This document shows positions 1-5,063 of a stretch of 5,063 bases of DNA, piece by piece (position 1 is the stretch's first letter; each line of letters begins with the position of its first letter). Under the pieces are notes generated by a model. It was given only the letters and a program-made list of their open reading frames with translations. It did not search any database and was not told the DNA's origin. This DNA comes from JAXGPF01 sp964650945 (GTDB taxonomy: Bacteria; Verrucomicrobiota; Kiritimatiellia; JAAZAB01): the NCBI GenBank assembly GCA_964650945.1, contig CAZYXU010000229.1:1-5063 (forward strand), given 5' to 3'. The translations under genes were made by a program, and so were the position numbers.

Positions 1-67
1 CCATGCTGGTGGGCACGAGCAGGGCGGTGGCGCAGTTGGAACGCAATTCGATTTTTTGAATGGACAT
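1..67 (-). CDS. Start of an unidentified gene (cut by window edge)
   Basis: ATG 67 is preceded by AAAGGA about 5 nt upstream and opens a frame to the window edge: MSIQKIELRSNCATALLVPTSM, 22 residues. The alternating polar/hydrophobic strand-like pattern is protein-like, and the AT-rich 110-bp gap before it fits a new transcription unit or a distal operon gene. The fragment is too short to assign a family. It lies on the same strand as all other genes here. Confidence 0.6.
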   Translation of the reverse strand, partial: MSIQKIELRSNCATALLVPTSM

Positions 68-104
68 ATCGATCCTTTCCCATTGGGTAATAAGTTGAAA
101 TTAA

Positions 105-133
105 CCTATACCATTTAAAAATGCCATAAGCAA
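105..133 (-). promoter_or_regulatory. Possible sigma-70-type promoter for the leftmost gene
   Basis: In the AT-rich gap after the Rnk-like gene, minus-strand TTGCTT (133-128) and TATAGG (110-105) are separated by exactly 17 nt. They match TTGACA at three of six and TATAAT at four of six positions. Transcription would begin near 98, about 30 nt before the ATG at 67. The drop in GC content relative to the genes supports a regulatory gap; the element matches themselves are weak. Confidence 0.35.
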
Positions 134-149
134 GCCCGATATGTTTAAC

Positions 150-165
150 CCTGCCAGCCTGCCAG
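150..165. repeat. Tandem 8-bp direct repeat 3' of the Rnk-like gene
   Basis: CCTGCCAG occurs twice in a row just after the Rnk-like stop. The flanks AACCC (147-151) and GGGTT (168-172) could pair as a short stem around it, but no T-run follows, so I do not call a terminator. Function unknown. Confidence 0.4.
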
Positions 166-177
166 CCGGGTTTCAGT

Positions 178-618
178 TTATCGCGCGCTGGTTTGTTTCC
201 GTGGCGGATGGCGGTCGGGTGAAGACCGGATCACCTGGTCAATCGCCAACCGGATTGGCCGGAGAGTCGGTCCCCAGGCCAGGCGGTCGCCGGCGGCATA
301 TCCGAACAGCGCCATGCCCATCGGGCTGAGCACGGAAATTCTGGTGGCGCCGCCGTCGGCATTTTCAGGGACCACCAGGGTGACCGTAATTTTCTTGTTG
401 AAATCCAGATCGGTCAGCCATATCTGCGAATCCAGCGCTGCCACGTTGTCGGGCAGGCGCGTCTCCGGGAAAATCCGCGCCTGGTGCAACTCATCGCTGA
501 GCGTGCGCGCGTACTCCAGCGTCACTCCGCTGTACATGGCCAGCGCCTTATCCACCAGTTGGCGCATCACCCGGGCATCGCCGCGGCTGATGCAAATGCA
601 TTTCGAATTACGCGACAC
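178..618 (-). CDS. rnk: Rnk-like protein (GreA/GreB C-terminal domain family)
   Basis: This 146-residue protein belongs to the Rnk/GreA-GreB C-terminal family, FKBP-like domains that bind RNA polymerase at its secondary channel; E. coli Rnk (about 136 residues) was named as a regulator of nucleoside diphosphate kinase. Residues about 12-50 form a short helical hairpin region (DARVMRQLVDKALAMY... ARTLSDELHQARIFP). Residues 55-130 are the domain proper: LPDNVAALDSQIWLTDLD, KKITVTLVVPENAD and the family signature ISVLSPMGMALFGYAAGDRLAW (94-115). A basic tail (RHPPRKQTSAR) follows. I place the start at GTG 618, with GGGAGG at 629-624 five nt upstream, because upstream in-frame sequence (ATG 720) has no family similarity and lies within the small Cys/His gene. 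The 11-nt overlap with that gene suggests coupling. It is probably the last gene of the operon; the precise partner is inferred from the family. Confidence 0.8.
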   Translation of the reverse strand: MSRNSKCICISRGDARVMRQLVDKALAMYSGVTLEYARTLSDELHQARIFPETRLPDNVAALDSQIWLTDLDFNKKITVTLVVPENADGGATRISVLSPMGMALFGYAAGDRLAWGPTLRPIRLAIDQVIRSSPDRHPPRKQTSAR

Positions 619-952
619 TTCCGCCTCCCTTCTGCTGACACAAGGTTTGTTGCCATTCCCGGTATTCCCGGGGCAGTTCCGTGCAGGCTCCGCCGCCCAC
701 ACAGTCGCATTGATGGTCATGGCCGGCCTGGACGAACAGTTCCGCCGGCCAGGCAGAGGCGTTGAACTCGCCGACCGGTTTCCCCTCGCGGGCCGGGGTT
801 GGCGGCGGCCGCCGGGTCAGTTTGCGGGCGCCGTAATGCGGGCACGCTCGCGCCGGCGCACCGGACCGGCGGCTCAGCCGGCTGTCAAATTTGCGGCGCC
901 TTGCCGCCGCAGCGGATGTCTCGGGGAATAAAAACGTTGTTAGCCATCGCAT
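608..952 (-). CDS. Small Cys/His-containing protein of unknown function
   Basis: I do not recognise this 114-residue protein. GGGAGG (964-959) lies 6 nt before ATG 952, and the stop overlaps the Rnk-like start by 11 nt, so it sits in a translated operon. The N-terminal half is basic and Pro/Arg rich (ARRRKF..., KLTRRPPPTP). The C-terminal half (about 60-106) looks like a folded conserved unit: EFNASAWPAELFVQAGHDH, then C82-x-C84-VGGGA-C90-TELPREYREW and C105. With H78, H80, C37 and H39 these residues could bind metal, or C82/C84/C90 could be redox active; that is inference. Codons end mostly in G/C from about codon 21 on, but the first 20 codons include TTA, CTA, ACA, AGG and CGA. The overlapping frame from ATG 947 (MANNVFIPRDIR) looks more protein-like there, so the real N-terminus may lie in the other frame. 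Confidence 0.65.
   Translation of the reverse strand: MRWLTTFLFPETSAAAARRRKFDSRLSRRSGAPARACPHYGARKLTRRPPPTPAREGKPVGEFNASAWPAELFVQAGHDHQCDCVGGGACTELPREYREWQQTLCQQKGGGSVA
885..947 (-). other. Alternative-frame short ORF at the start of the small Cys/His gene
   Basis: ATG 947 opens a 20-codon frame (MANNVFIPRDIRCGGKAPQI, TGA at 887-885) preceded by GGAG (957-954) at 6-nt spacing. Its codons suit this genome better than those of the overlapping frame from ATG 952. The end reads CAA ATT TGA C; skipping one base at the stop would continue into the 114-residue frame at GAC (886). It may be the true N-terminus of that gene separated by an indel or a +1 frameshift, a short leader peptide, or chance. 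Confidence 0.3.
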
Positions 953-1008
953 GCTCCACCTCCCTGGTTGCATAAATGAATACCATTGACGCATCGTCCT
1001 GCCTGCCA

Positions 1009-2286
1009 TTAGCGGCTGCCCGCCATCGCGCCGCGTGGAACCGGTCGGATAGCCGGCTGGACGCCAGCCGGTTCCGGCCAAAGTCCGCAGTCTTCCTCCG
1101 GCTCCAGCACCTGCAGTGCCTGCTCGGGAGTTTGGCATTCAAACAAAGCCCGCCGGACAGCCGGGCGCATCATGCGCCGGGCAATCATTGCCAGGGCGGC
1201 GAGGTATTCATTGCAAAATCCTTCCGACGTCACCAGCAGGAAGATAAACCGCGCGCGCTGCCCGTCCGGGCTGCCCCAGTTCACGCCGTCTGGGCAAATG
1301 GCCAGGCTGGCAGCCAGGCCGAAGAAGCCGCGCAGCCGCACATGCGGAAACGCGGTTTCGCATTCCGTCGCGCTCGGCCTTTGCGCTTCGCCCTGCATGG
1401 CGCGCCGCAGGATATCGGTTCGGCTGGCGCGCGGCAACTGGTTGTGCAGCGCCAGGTTGTTGATGAGACTGGCCAGCGCCTGGCGCTTGTGGCGCGGACG
1501 CAGGCCGGTCTGGATGAGCTTGCCCCAGAACATCCCGCGGAACCTCACCCGCCGCTCGGGCGGCGTGGAGAGCAGAATTAACGGGGCATCCACGCTCTGG
1601 GCGACGGTGTCGGGCAGGGACCCGGCAAAGGGGGCGCTCATGCGCAACGCGCTGGGCGCCCCCAGCACCAGCGTATCGCCTTTTTCAAGATAAGCCGTAA
1701 TGCCCTGCGCCACGCTGGGCGCGCTGCGCACCTCCATCCGCACCTGCATATCCAGCAGGCGATCCGCGCAGGCGTTCAGGACCGCCGCCGGGTTATCGGC
1801 GTTTTCCGTGCTTTTGGCGAAGGCTGCGGGCGACAGCACGCGCAGCAGATGGATAGGCGCGCAGGCCGCGCGCGCGGTTTCCCGGGCCACCCACAATTGC
1901 TGCAGGACGTTGACCCCGCCCTCCGTCGCCACGACTACCCGGCCGGCCGGCGCGTGCCGCGGATGGCGGATGAAGACCGCCGGCGCCCCAAGCTGGTGCG
2001 CCAGCCAGAGCACATCCTGCAGGTTGCGCGGGTCGCTGAGCCACTCCGCGACGATCAGGCTGACGCGGTTCAGCCGGGCCGTCTGGCAAATCAAGCCGTT
2101 AGCCGATTTCCCGCCGCCGCCGGCCGCATGGTCCTGCGGAGCCGTCATGCTGTCCGGCAGGCGGATGACTGCAATCCGCGCCGTGCAGCGGCCGGCGAGC
2201 ATTTCCGCATACTTCCGCAGCGCCGGCTCGGACTGGCGCGATGTCAAGAGCGCGACGGTGGTTTCAAACAGCATTAATTTTCTCAT
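1009..2286 (-). CDS. Universal stress protein-PTS EIIA (fructose/Ntr-type) fusion protein
   Basis: This 425-residue cytoplasmic protein appears to join a nucleotide-binding stress module to a phosphotransferase domain. Residues about 115-241 look like a USP fold: strand GRVVVATEGG, helix, strand IHLLRVL, and a C-terminal DTLVLGAPS...AGSLPDTVAQSVDAPLILLS; the ATP-loop G-x2-G-x9-G-S/T is degenerate (G209, S212, G222-S223). Residues 1-110 show a similar alternating strand/helix layout ending LGAPAVFIRHP and may be a first, diverged USP copy, as in UspE. Residues about 252-396 match EIIA of the fructose/Ntr family, with phospho-acceptor H315 in TAFPHVR and the later FIFLLV...YLAALAMIARRM segment. 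No EIIB or EIIC is adjacent, which suggests a regulatory role. Start ATG 2286 is chosen for GGAGG at 2299-2295 (8-nt spacing); the frame is open for 39 more codons upstream but these run across the promoter. Phosphorylation partners are not visible. Confidence 0.85.
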   Translation of the reverse strand: MRKLMLFETTVALLTSRQSEPALRKYAEMLAGRCTARIAVIRLPDSMTAPQDHAAGGGGKSANGLICQTARLNRVSLIVAEWLSDPRNLQDVLWLAHQLGAPAVFIRHPRHAPAGRVVVATEGGVNVLQQLWVARETARAACAPIHLLRVLSPAAFAKSTENADNPAAVLNACADRLLDMQVRMEVRSAPSVAQGITAYLEKGDTLVLGAPSALRMSAPFAGSLPDTVAQSVDAPLILLSTPPERRVRFRGMFWGKLIQTGLRPRHKRQALASLINNLALHNQLPRASRTDILRRAMQGEAQRPSATECETAFPHVRLRGFFGLAASLAICPDGVNWGSPDGQRARFIFLLVTSEGFCNEYLAALAMIARRMMRPAVRRALFECQTPEQALQVLEPEEDCGLWPEPAGVQPAIRPVPRGAMAGSR

Positions 2287-2338
2287 GAGCACGCCCTCCG
2301 GACCGGCCTGACATTCATTGAAGCTTGCATATATTATC

Positions 2339-2356
2339 AAGCAAGATGCATGCCAA
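2339..2356 (-). promoter_or_regulatory. Sigma-54 (-24/-12) promoter for the USP-EIIA operon
   Basis: Minus-strand TTGGCATGCATCTTGCT fits the sigma-54 consensus YTGGCACGRNNNTTGCW at all but two consensus positions, with the GG (2354-2353) and GC (2342-2341) correctly spaced. Transcription should begin near 2329, giving a leader of about 43 nt before the ATG at 2286. It lies immediately downstream of a gene for a sigma-54 activator, which strengthens the call. An overlapping sigma-70 reading (TTGGCA, 17 nt, TATATG at 2333-2328) is possible but fits the -10 consensus less well. Confidence 0.72.
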
Positions 2357-2369
2357 AGCGCTTTGCATG
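2349..2369. promoter_or_regulatory. Inverted repeat overlapping the -24 element, possible operator
   Basis: The core CAAAGCGCTTTG (2354-2365) is a perfect 12-bp palindrome. It extends to arms CATG-C-CAAAGC and GCTTTG-CATG with one bulged base, covering 2349-2369. Its left end overlaps the -24 element of the sigma-54 promoter, so a protein bound here would be expected to block or modify polymerase binding. The binding protein is unknown. Confidence 0.35.
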
Positions 2370-2412
2370 ACGCGCAGCTGTCGGGGCATGCAGCCCGGCG
2401 CATGGCGGCGTG

Positions 2413-2424
2413 GATGCGCGCATC
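2413..2424. promoter_or_regulatory. 12-bp palindrome, candidate activator (UAS) site
   Basis: GATGCGCGCATC is a perfect inverted repeat centred about 90 bp upstream of the predicted sigma-54 start site, a usual distance for an NtrC-type enhancer site. Its flank carries the 8-mer GCATCTTG (plus strand 2420-2427), which recurs in opposite orientation within the promoter (minus strand 2350-2343). Binding by the neighbouring regulator is inferred from position and symmetry only; a 12-bp GC-rich palindrome can also arise by chance. Confidence 0.35.
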
Positions 2425-2544
2425 TTGTGGCAGCTGCTGGGGCGTGGGCTGGAAGTGCGCTGCGCGGCGGAAAACAATGCGTGGCGTAGAGAAGTATGCC
2501 GGTCCGGTGGAGCCTGGATTTTACGGGGCGGCCATGAGGCGAAC

Positions 2545-2560
2545 TGCCCCAGCCGGGGCA
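2545..2560 (-). terminator. GC-rich hairpin after the response regulator gene
   Basis: The transcript-strand sequence TGCCCCGGCTGGGGCA forms a perfect 6-bp stem with a 4-nt loop, 26 nt after the regulator stop codon. No U-run follows it (GTTCGCC), so it is not a standard rho-independent terminator. It may partly terminate the kinase-regulator transcript, protect its 3' end, or be fortuitous in GC-rich DNA. Confidence 0.3.
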
Positions 2561-2586
2561 AAACGCTCCAGCGCGGGCAATGCCGA

Positions 2587-3936
2587 TCAGGCGTGGCTGG
2601 CCGGGAGCATGGATTTTAATTTGGCGCGCAGGGTTTTGCGGTCAATGCCCAGGATGGCCGCCGCGCGGCTTTTATTGCCCTGCGCTCCGGCCAGCACGGT
2701 GAGAATATGATCGGCTTCCGCTTGCGCCAAGGTGCGGTTATCCGCCGTGCGGTGCGCGGCGGAAAAGCGCATTAATGCCGGCAGGTCGGGCGCGTCAATG
2801 GTTTTGCTTTCCGCCATCAGCACCAGGCGTTGTATGACATTTTCCAGTTCCCGGACATTCCCCGGCCAGGGATAAGCCCGCAGGATTTTAAGGCATCGGT
2901 CGGAAAATTCCGGCGCGGGCTTGTCCAGTTCGCGGGCAAAACTTCCGGCGAAATGCCGGACGAGCAGGGGGATGTCATCGGCGCGTTCCCGTAGTGAGGG
3001 GATGGCGATGGGAAAGACATTGAGGCGGTAGTACAGGTCGTCGCGGAAGAAGTCCCTGGCCACCAGGTTTTCCAGGTTTTTGTTGGTGGCCGCCAGGATG
3101 CGGACATCCACTTTGGTGGCTTGGCGCGACCCGACCATGAAAACCGCCTTGTCCTGCAGAACGCGCAGGAGCGCGGCCTGCATGGGCAGCGGTATTTCCG
3201 CGATTTCATCGAGAAAGATGCTGCCGCCGGCGGCGGCCTGGAAAAACCCCGTCCGGGATTCATACGCGCCGGTGAATGACCCCTTGCGCGCGCCGAACAA
3301 TTCGCTTTCGAACAGGCCAGAGGGAATGCCGCCGCAGTTGATGGGCACGAAGGGCGCGGCGGCGCGGCGGCTGCTGTAGTGGATGGCCCGCGCCACTAGT
3401 TCCTTGCCGGTGCCGCTTTCGCCGAGAATCAAAACCGTGACGTTGCTTCCGGCGGCTTTGGCGATCTGCCCGTAGATCGCACGCATGGGCGCTGAATTTC
3501 CCAGGAGGCCCCAGTCGGCTGGGGCGGCCGGCCCGCTGCCCGCCGGCGGCCGCCGCGCGCGCAGGCGGGCGAGCGCGCGGCGGACCGCGGCCAGCAGTTC
3601 CTCGTCGGTGAACGGCTTGGCAATATACTCGTGCGCTCCGGTTTGCATGGCTTCCACGGCACCGGGGATGGAGGCATACCCGGTGATCATGATGATTTCA
3701 ATGTCCGCGTGGTTCTCGCGCACATGGCGGACGAGGTCCAGCCCGTTCAGTTTTGGCATGCGCAGGTCGGTGATGACGAGGTCCGCGCTGGTGGCGTCCA
3801 GGGTGCGCACGGCCTCGGCGACGCCTGGCACGGTGAACACCTCGTAGCCGGCAGCAGCCAGGTTCCGGTGGATGACTTCCAGCGTATCCGGAGAATCGTC
3901 CACTACCAGAATGCGCGCGGTTTTAGATTTGGGCAT
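2587..3936 (-). CDS. NtrC-family sigma-54-dependent response regulator
   Basis: This 449-residue protein is a phosphorylation-controlled activator of sigma-54 RNA polymerase. Receiver domain at about 7-125: acidic pair D13/D14, phospho-acceptor D57 (VITDLRM), T85 and K107 (AKPF). AAA+ domain at about 142-375: Walker A GESGTGKE (172-179), sigma-54 loop GSFTGA (219-224, a variant of GAFTGA), Walker B GGSIFLDEI (237-245), ILAATNK (280-286), the FRDDLYYRLNVFPI segment with arginine-finger residues (297-310) and WPGNVREL (357-364). A Fis-type helix-turn-helix sits at about 420-441 (GNKSRAAAILGIDRKTLRAK). The start is ATG 3936 because GGGAGG lies 5 nt upstream and the receiver begins at once; the frame stays open upstream, but that part is antisense-free overlap with the kinase gene and has no domain. 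The 14-nt overlap with the kinase suggests translational coupling and a cognate pair. The sigma-54 promoter about 250 bp downstream is the obvious candidate target. Confidence 0.96.
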   Translation of the reverse strand: MPKSKTARILVVDDSPDTLEVIHRNLAAAGYEVFTVPGVAEAVRTLDATSADLVITDLRMPKLNGLDLVRHVRENHADIEIIMITGYASIPGAVEAMQTGAHEYIAKPFTDEELLAAVRRALARLRARRPPAGSGPAAPADWGLLGNSAPMRAIYGQIAKAAGSNVTVLILGESGTGKELVARAIHYSSRRAAAPFVPINCGGIPSGLFESELFGARKGSFTGAYESRTGFFQAAAGGSIFLDEIAEIPLPMQAALLRVLQDKAVFMVGSRQATKVDVRILAATNKNLENLVARDFFRDDLYYRLNVFPIAIPSLRERADDIPLLVRHFAGSFARELDKPAPEFSDRCLKILRAYPWPGNVRELENVIQRLVLMAESKTIDAPDLPALMRFSAAHRTADNRTLAQAEADHILTVLAGAQGNKSRAAAILGIDRKTLRAKLKSMLPASHA

Positions 3937-5063
3937 GGCTGCCTCCCGGTGGCGCCGGCTGGGCCGGTCGCAGGCTGATGGGCAGGCTGACGATGACGCG
4001 CGTGCCGCGTCCCGGTTCGCTCTGAATGGCAATCCGGCCCTGATGTCCGGCCACGATGCCATGGACGACCGACAGCCCAAGGCCCGTGCCCTGGTCAACA
4101 TCCTTCGTGGTGAAAAATGGGTCAAAAATCCGGGGCAGCGCTTCCGGTGCAATGCCGCAGCCGGTGTCGGCGATTGACAGCTGCAGCCAGTCGCCTTCCC
4201 GGGTGGTGGCGATCCGCAGCGCGCCTCCGTCAGGCATGGCCTGCACGGCATTGACGATCAGATTGGTCACCACCTGGCGGAGTTGACCGTCGTCGGCCAG
4301 GATTTCCGGCAGGGATTCGTCCAGGGCGTATTCCACCTGCACACCGGCGGATTCGCAACGCGGCAGCCAGATGTCTGCGCTGTCCAGGATCAGGCGGTTG
4401 ACATTCAGCCGGACGTCGCGCGGGGAGGTCTGGCGCGCAAACGTCATCAACTGGCGGATAATCTTGCGGGCATGCAGAGCCGCCGCCTCGATTTTGGCGA
4501 TATCCCGGCGGACCTGCCGCGGCAGCCGCGCCGTCTTGGCCAGCAATTGCGCAAAACCGAGGATGCCGCCCAGCGGCTCGTTTAACTCGTGAGCCACACC
4601 GGCCGCCAACTGGCCGATCGTGGCCAACCGGTCCGCATGGCGCAGTTTGGCATTCCAGCGCTCCTGTTCCGCCGCGGTTTCCTTGCGGAAGACAATCAGG
4701 CTGACCTGGCGGGCGACTTCATCCAAAAGCCGCTGCTCGTCGTCGAGGAAAAGGCGGCCGGCCGGCTGGAATGCCCGGGGATAACCGACCCGCACATGTC
4801 CGCGCCCCTGTCCATGCACGAGGATGAGCGCCTGCTGCCGCGCTCCGTAGGCCGGCCGCCGCCGGCTGTCAAACCGGCGACCGTCCAGCACAATTTGCGC
4901 CGAGGCCTGATCCGGAAATTGCCAGGCTGCCGGCAGAATGTGCGCGACTTCCTGAAGAATCCCGGTGAGCGCCAGGCCCGGCCTGAGCGAGACTTGTGAA
5001 ATCGAGTAAAGGCAGGACAATTCCTTGACGCGCTCCCGCAGGGCCGCTGCATTGACATTATCA
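3923..5063 (-). CDS. Sensor histidine kinase, GAF-like input + HisKA + HATPase_c (5' end cut by window)
   Basis: This is a two-component sensor kinase that autophosphorylates on histidine and very probably donates phosphate to the response regulator encoded next to it. The frame is open to the window edge (first full codon at 5062), so the true start lies outside; 379 residues are visible. Visible residues about 1-125 (ALRERVKELSCLYSIS..., then WQFPD and IVLDGR) resemble the GAF-like input region found before HisKA in many soluble kinases. The H box is AHELNEPLGGILGFAQLL with phospho-acceptor H158. The N box (NLIVNAVQAM, key N271), G1 box (ADTGCG, D299), F box (FDPFFTTKD) and G2 box (GTGLGLS, from G325) are all intact. 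No membrane segment is visible, so this part is cytoplasmic; a membrane or further sensor domain could lie upstream. The residue four after the histidine is Glu instead of the usual Asn/Thr. It stops with TAA inside the regulator gene (14-nt overlap). The signal is unknown. Confidence 0.93.
   Translation of the reverse strand, partial: DNVNAAALRERVKELSCLYSISQVSLRPGLALTGILQEVAHILPAAWQFPDQASAQIVLDGRRFDSRRRPAYGARQQALILVHGQGRGHVRVGYPRAFQPAGRLFLDDEQRLLDEVARQVSLIVFRKETAAEQERWNAKLRHADRLATIGQLAAGVAHELNEPLGGILGFAQLLAKTARLPRQVRRDIAKIEAAALHARKIIRQLMTFARQTSPRDVRLNVNRLILDSADIWLPRCESAGVQVEYALDESLPEILADDGQLRQVVTNLIVNAVQAMPDGGALRIATTREGDWLQLSIADTGCGIAPEALPRIFDPFFTTKDVDQGTGLGLSVVHGIVAGHQGRIAIQSEPGRGTRVIVSLPISLRPAQPAPPGGSHAQI

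Noticed and set aside
147..172. AACCC/GGGTT stem after the Rnk-like gene as a terminator
   Set aside because: Only five base pairs with a 16-nt loop and no T-run after it.
619..720. Upstream ATG for the Rnk-like gene
   Set aside because: The added 34 residues have no family resemblance and lie inside the small Cys/His gene; GTG 618 has a strong ribosome site.
314..931. Long plus-strand open frames (here and at 1172-1693, 1700-2311, 2318-2710, 3080-3379, 4589-4999)
   Set aside because: All are antisense to well-supported minus-strand genes or cross the promoter gap, and show Arg/Ala/Pro-rich shadow composition without recognisable domains.
2287..2403. N-terminal extension of the USP-EIIA gene (39 extra codons)
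   Set aside because: It would be translated across the sigma-54 promoter, lacks domain similarity and a ribosome site, and ATG 2286 has a good GGAGG.
2337..2561. 74-codon minus-strand frame in the gap between the regulator and USP-EIIA genes
   Set aside because: No ribosome site, no recognisable motif, and it runs over the palindromes and into the -24/-12 promoter.
3937..4251. N-terminal extension of the response regulator (105 extra codons)
   Set aside because: It overlaps the catalytic part of the kinase gene in another frame; the receiver starts right after ATG 3936, which has GGGAGG at 5-nt spacing.
1..5063. tRNA, rRNA, CRISPR array, insertion sequence or attachment site
   Set aside because: No cloverleaf-like segment, regularly spaced repeats, terminal inverted repeats with a transposase, or integrase gene was seen on either strand.

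Overview
The window is a GC-rich stretch of bacterial DNA in which every gene I can support lies on the minus strand, so it reads from right (5063) to left (1). A sigma-54 enhancer-binding response regulator, a cognate histidine kinase, strong GGAGG-type ribosome binding sites and a good -24/-12 promoter point to a Gram-negative-type bacterium that uses sigma-54. The kinase input domain (ALRERVKELSCLYSIS...) resembles kinases I associate with Deltaproteobacteria-like lineages and the Planctomycetota/Verrucomicrobiota/Kiritimatiellota group. That placement is a weak inference, and no rRNA or other marker gene is present.

Layout, in transcription order. (1) 5063-3923: a soluble-looking sensor histidine kinase, cut off by the right edge of the window, with a GAF-like input region followed by complete HisKA and HATPase domains. 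(2) 3936-2587: an NtrC-family response regulator (receiver, AAA+ with GSFTGA, Fis-type HTH) whose start overlaps the kinase stop by 14 nt. (3) 2586-2287: a 300-bp gap holding a GC hairpin, two perfect 12-bp palindromes and a near-consensus sigma-54 promoter about 43 nt upstream of the next start codon. (4) 2286-1009: a 425-residue fusion of a (probably tandem) universal stress protein module to a PTS EIIA (fructose/Ntr-type) domain with its phospho-acceptor histidine kept. (5) 952-608: a small Cys/His-containing protein of unknown function, possibly with a frame change near its N-terminus. (6) 618-178: an Rnk/GreA-C-terminal-like protein that overlaps gene 5 by 11 nt. (7) 177-68: an AT-rich gap with a possible sigma-70-type promoter. 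(8) 67-1: the first 22 codons of an unidentified gene that runs off the left edge.

How they may work together (inference): the kinase and regulator sense an unknown signal, and the regulator activates sigma-54 RNA polymerase at the promoter just downstream of its own gene. This would switch on a three-gene operon (USP-EIIA fusion, Cys-rich small protein, Rnk-like RNA polymerase-binding protein). The operon would thus combine an adenine-nucleotide/stress sensor, a PTS phosphorylation input and an RNA polymerase secondary-channel factor. The individual families are known, but I do not recognise the combination as a described system. The least explained pieces are the small Cys-rich protein and the apparent frame change at its N-terminus.
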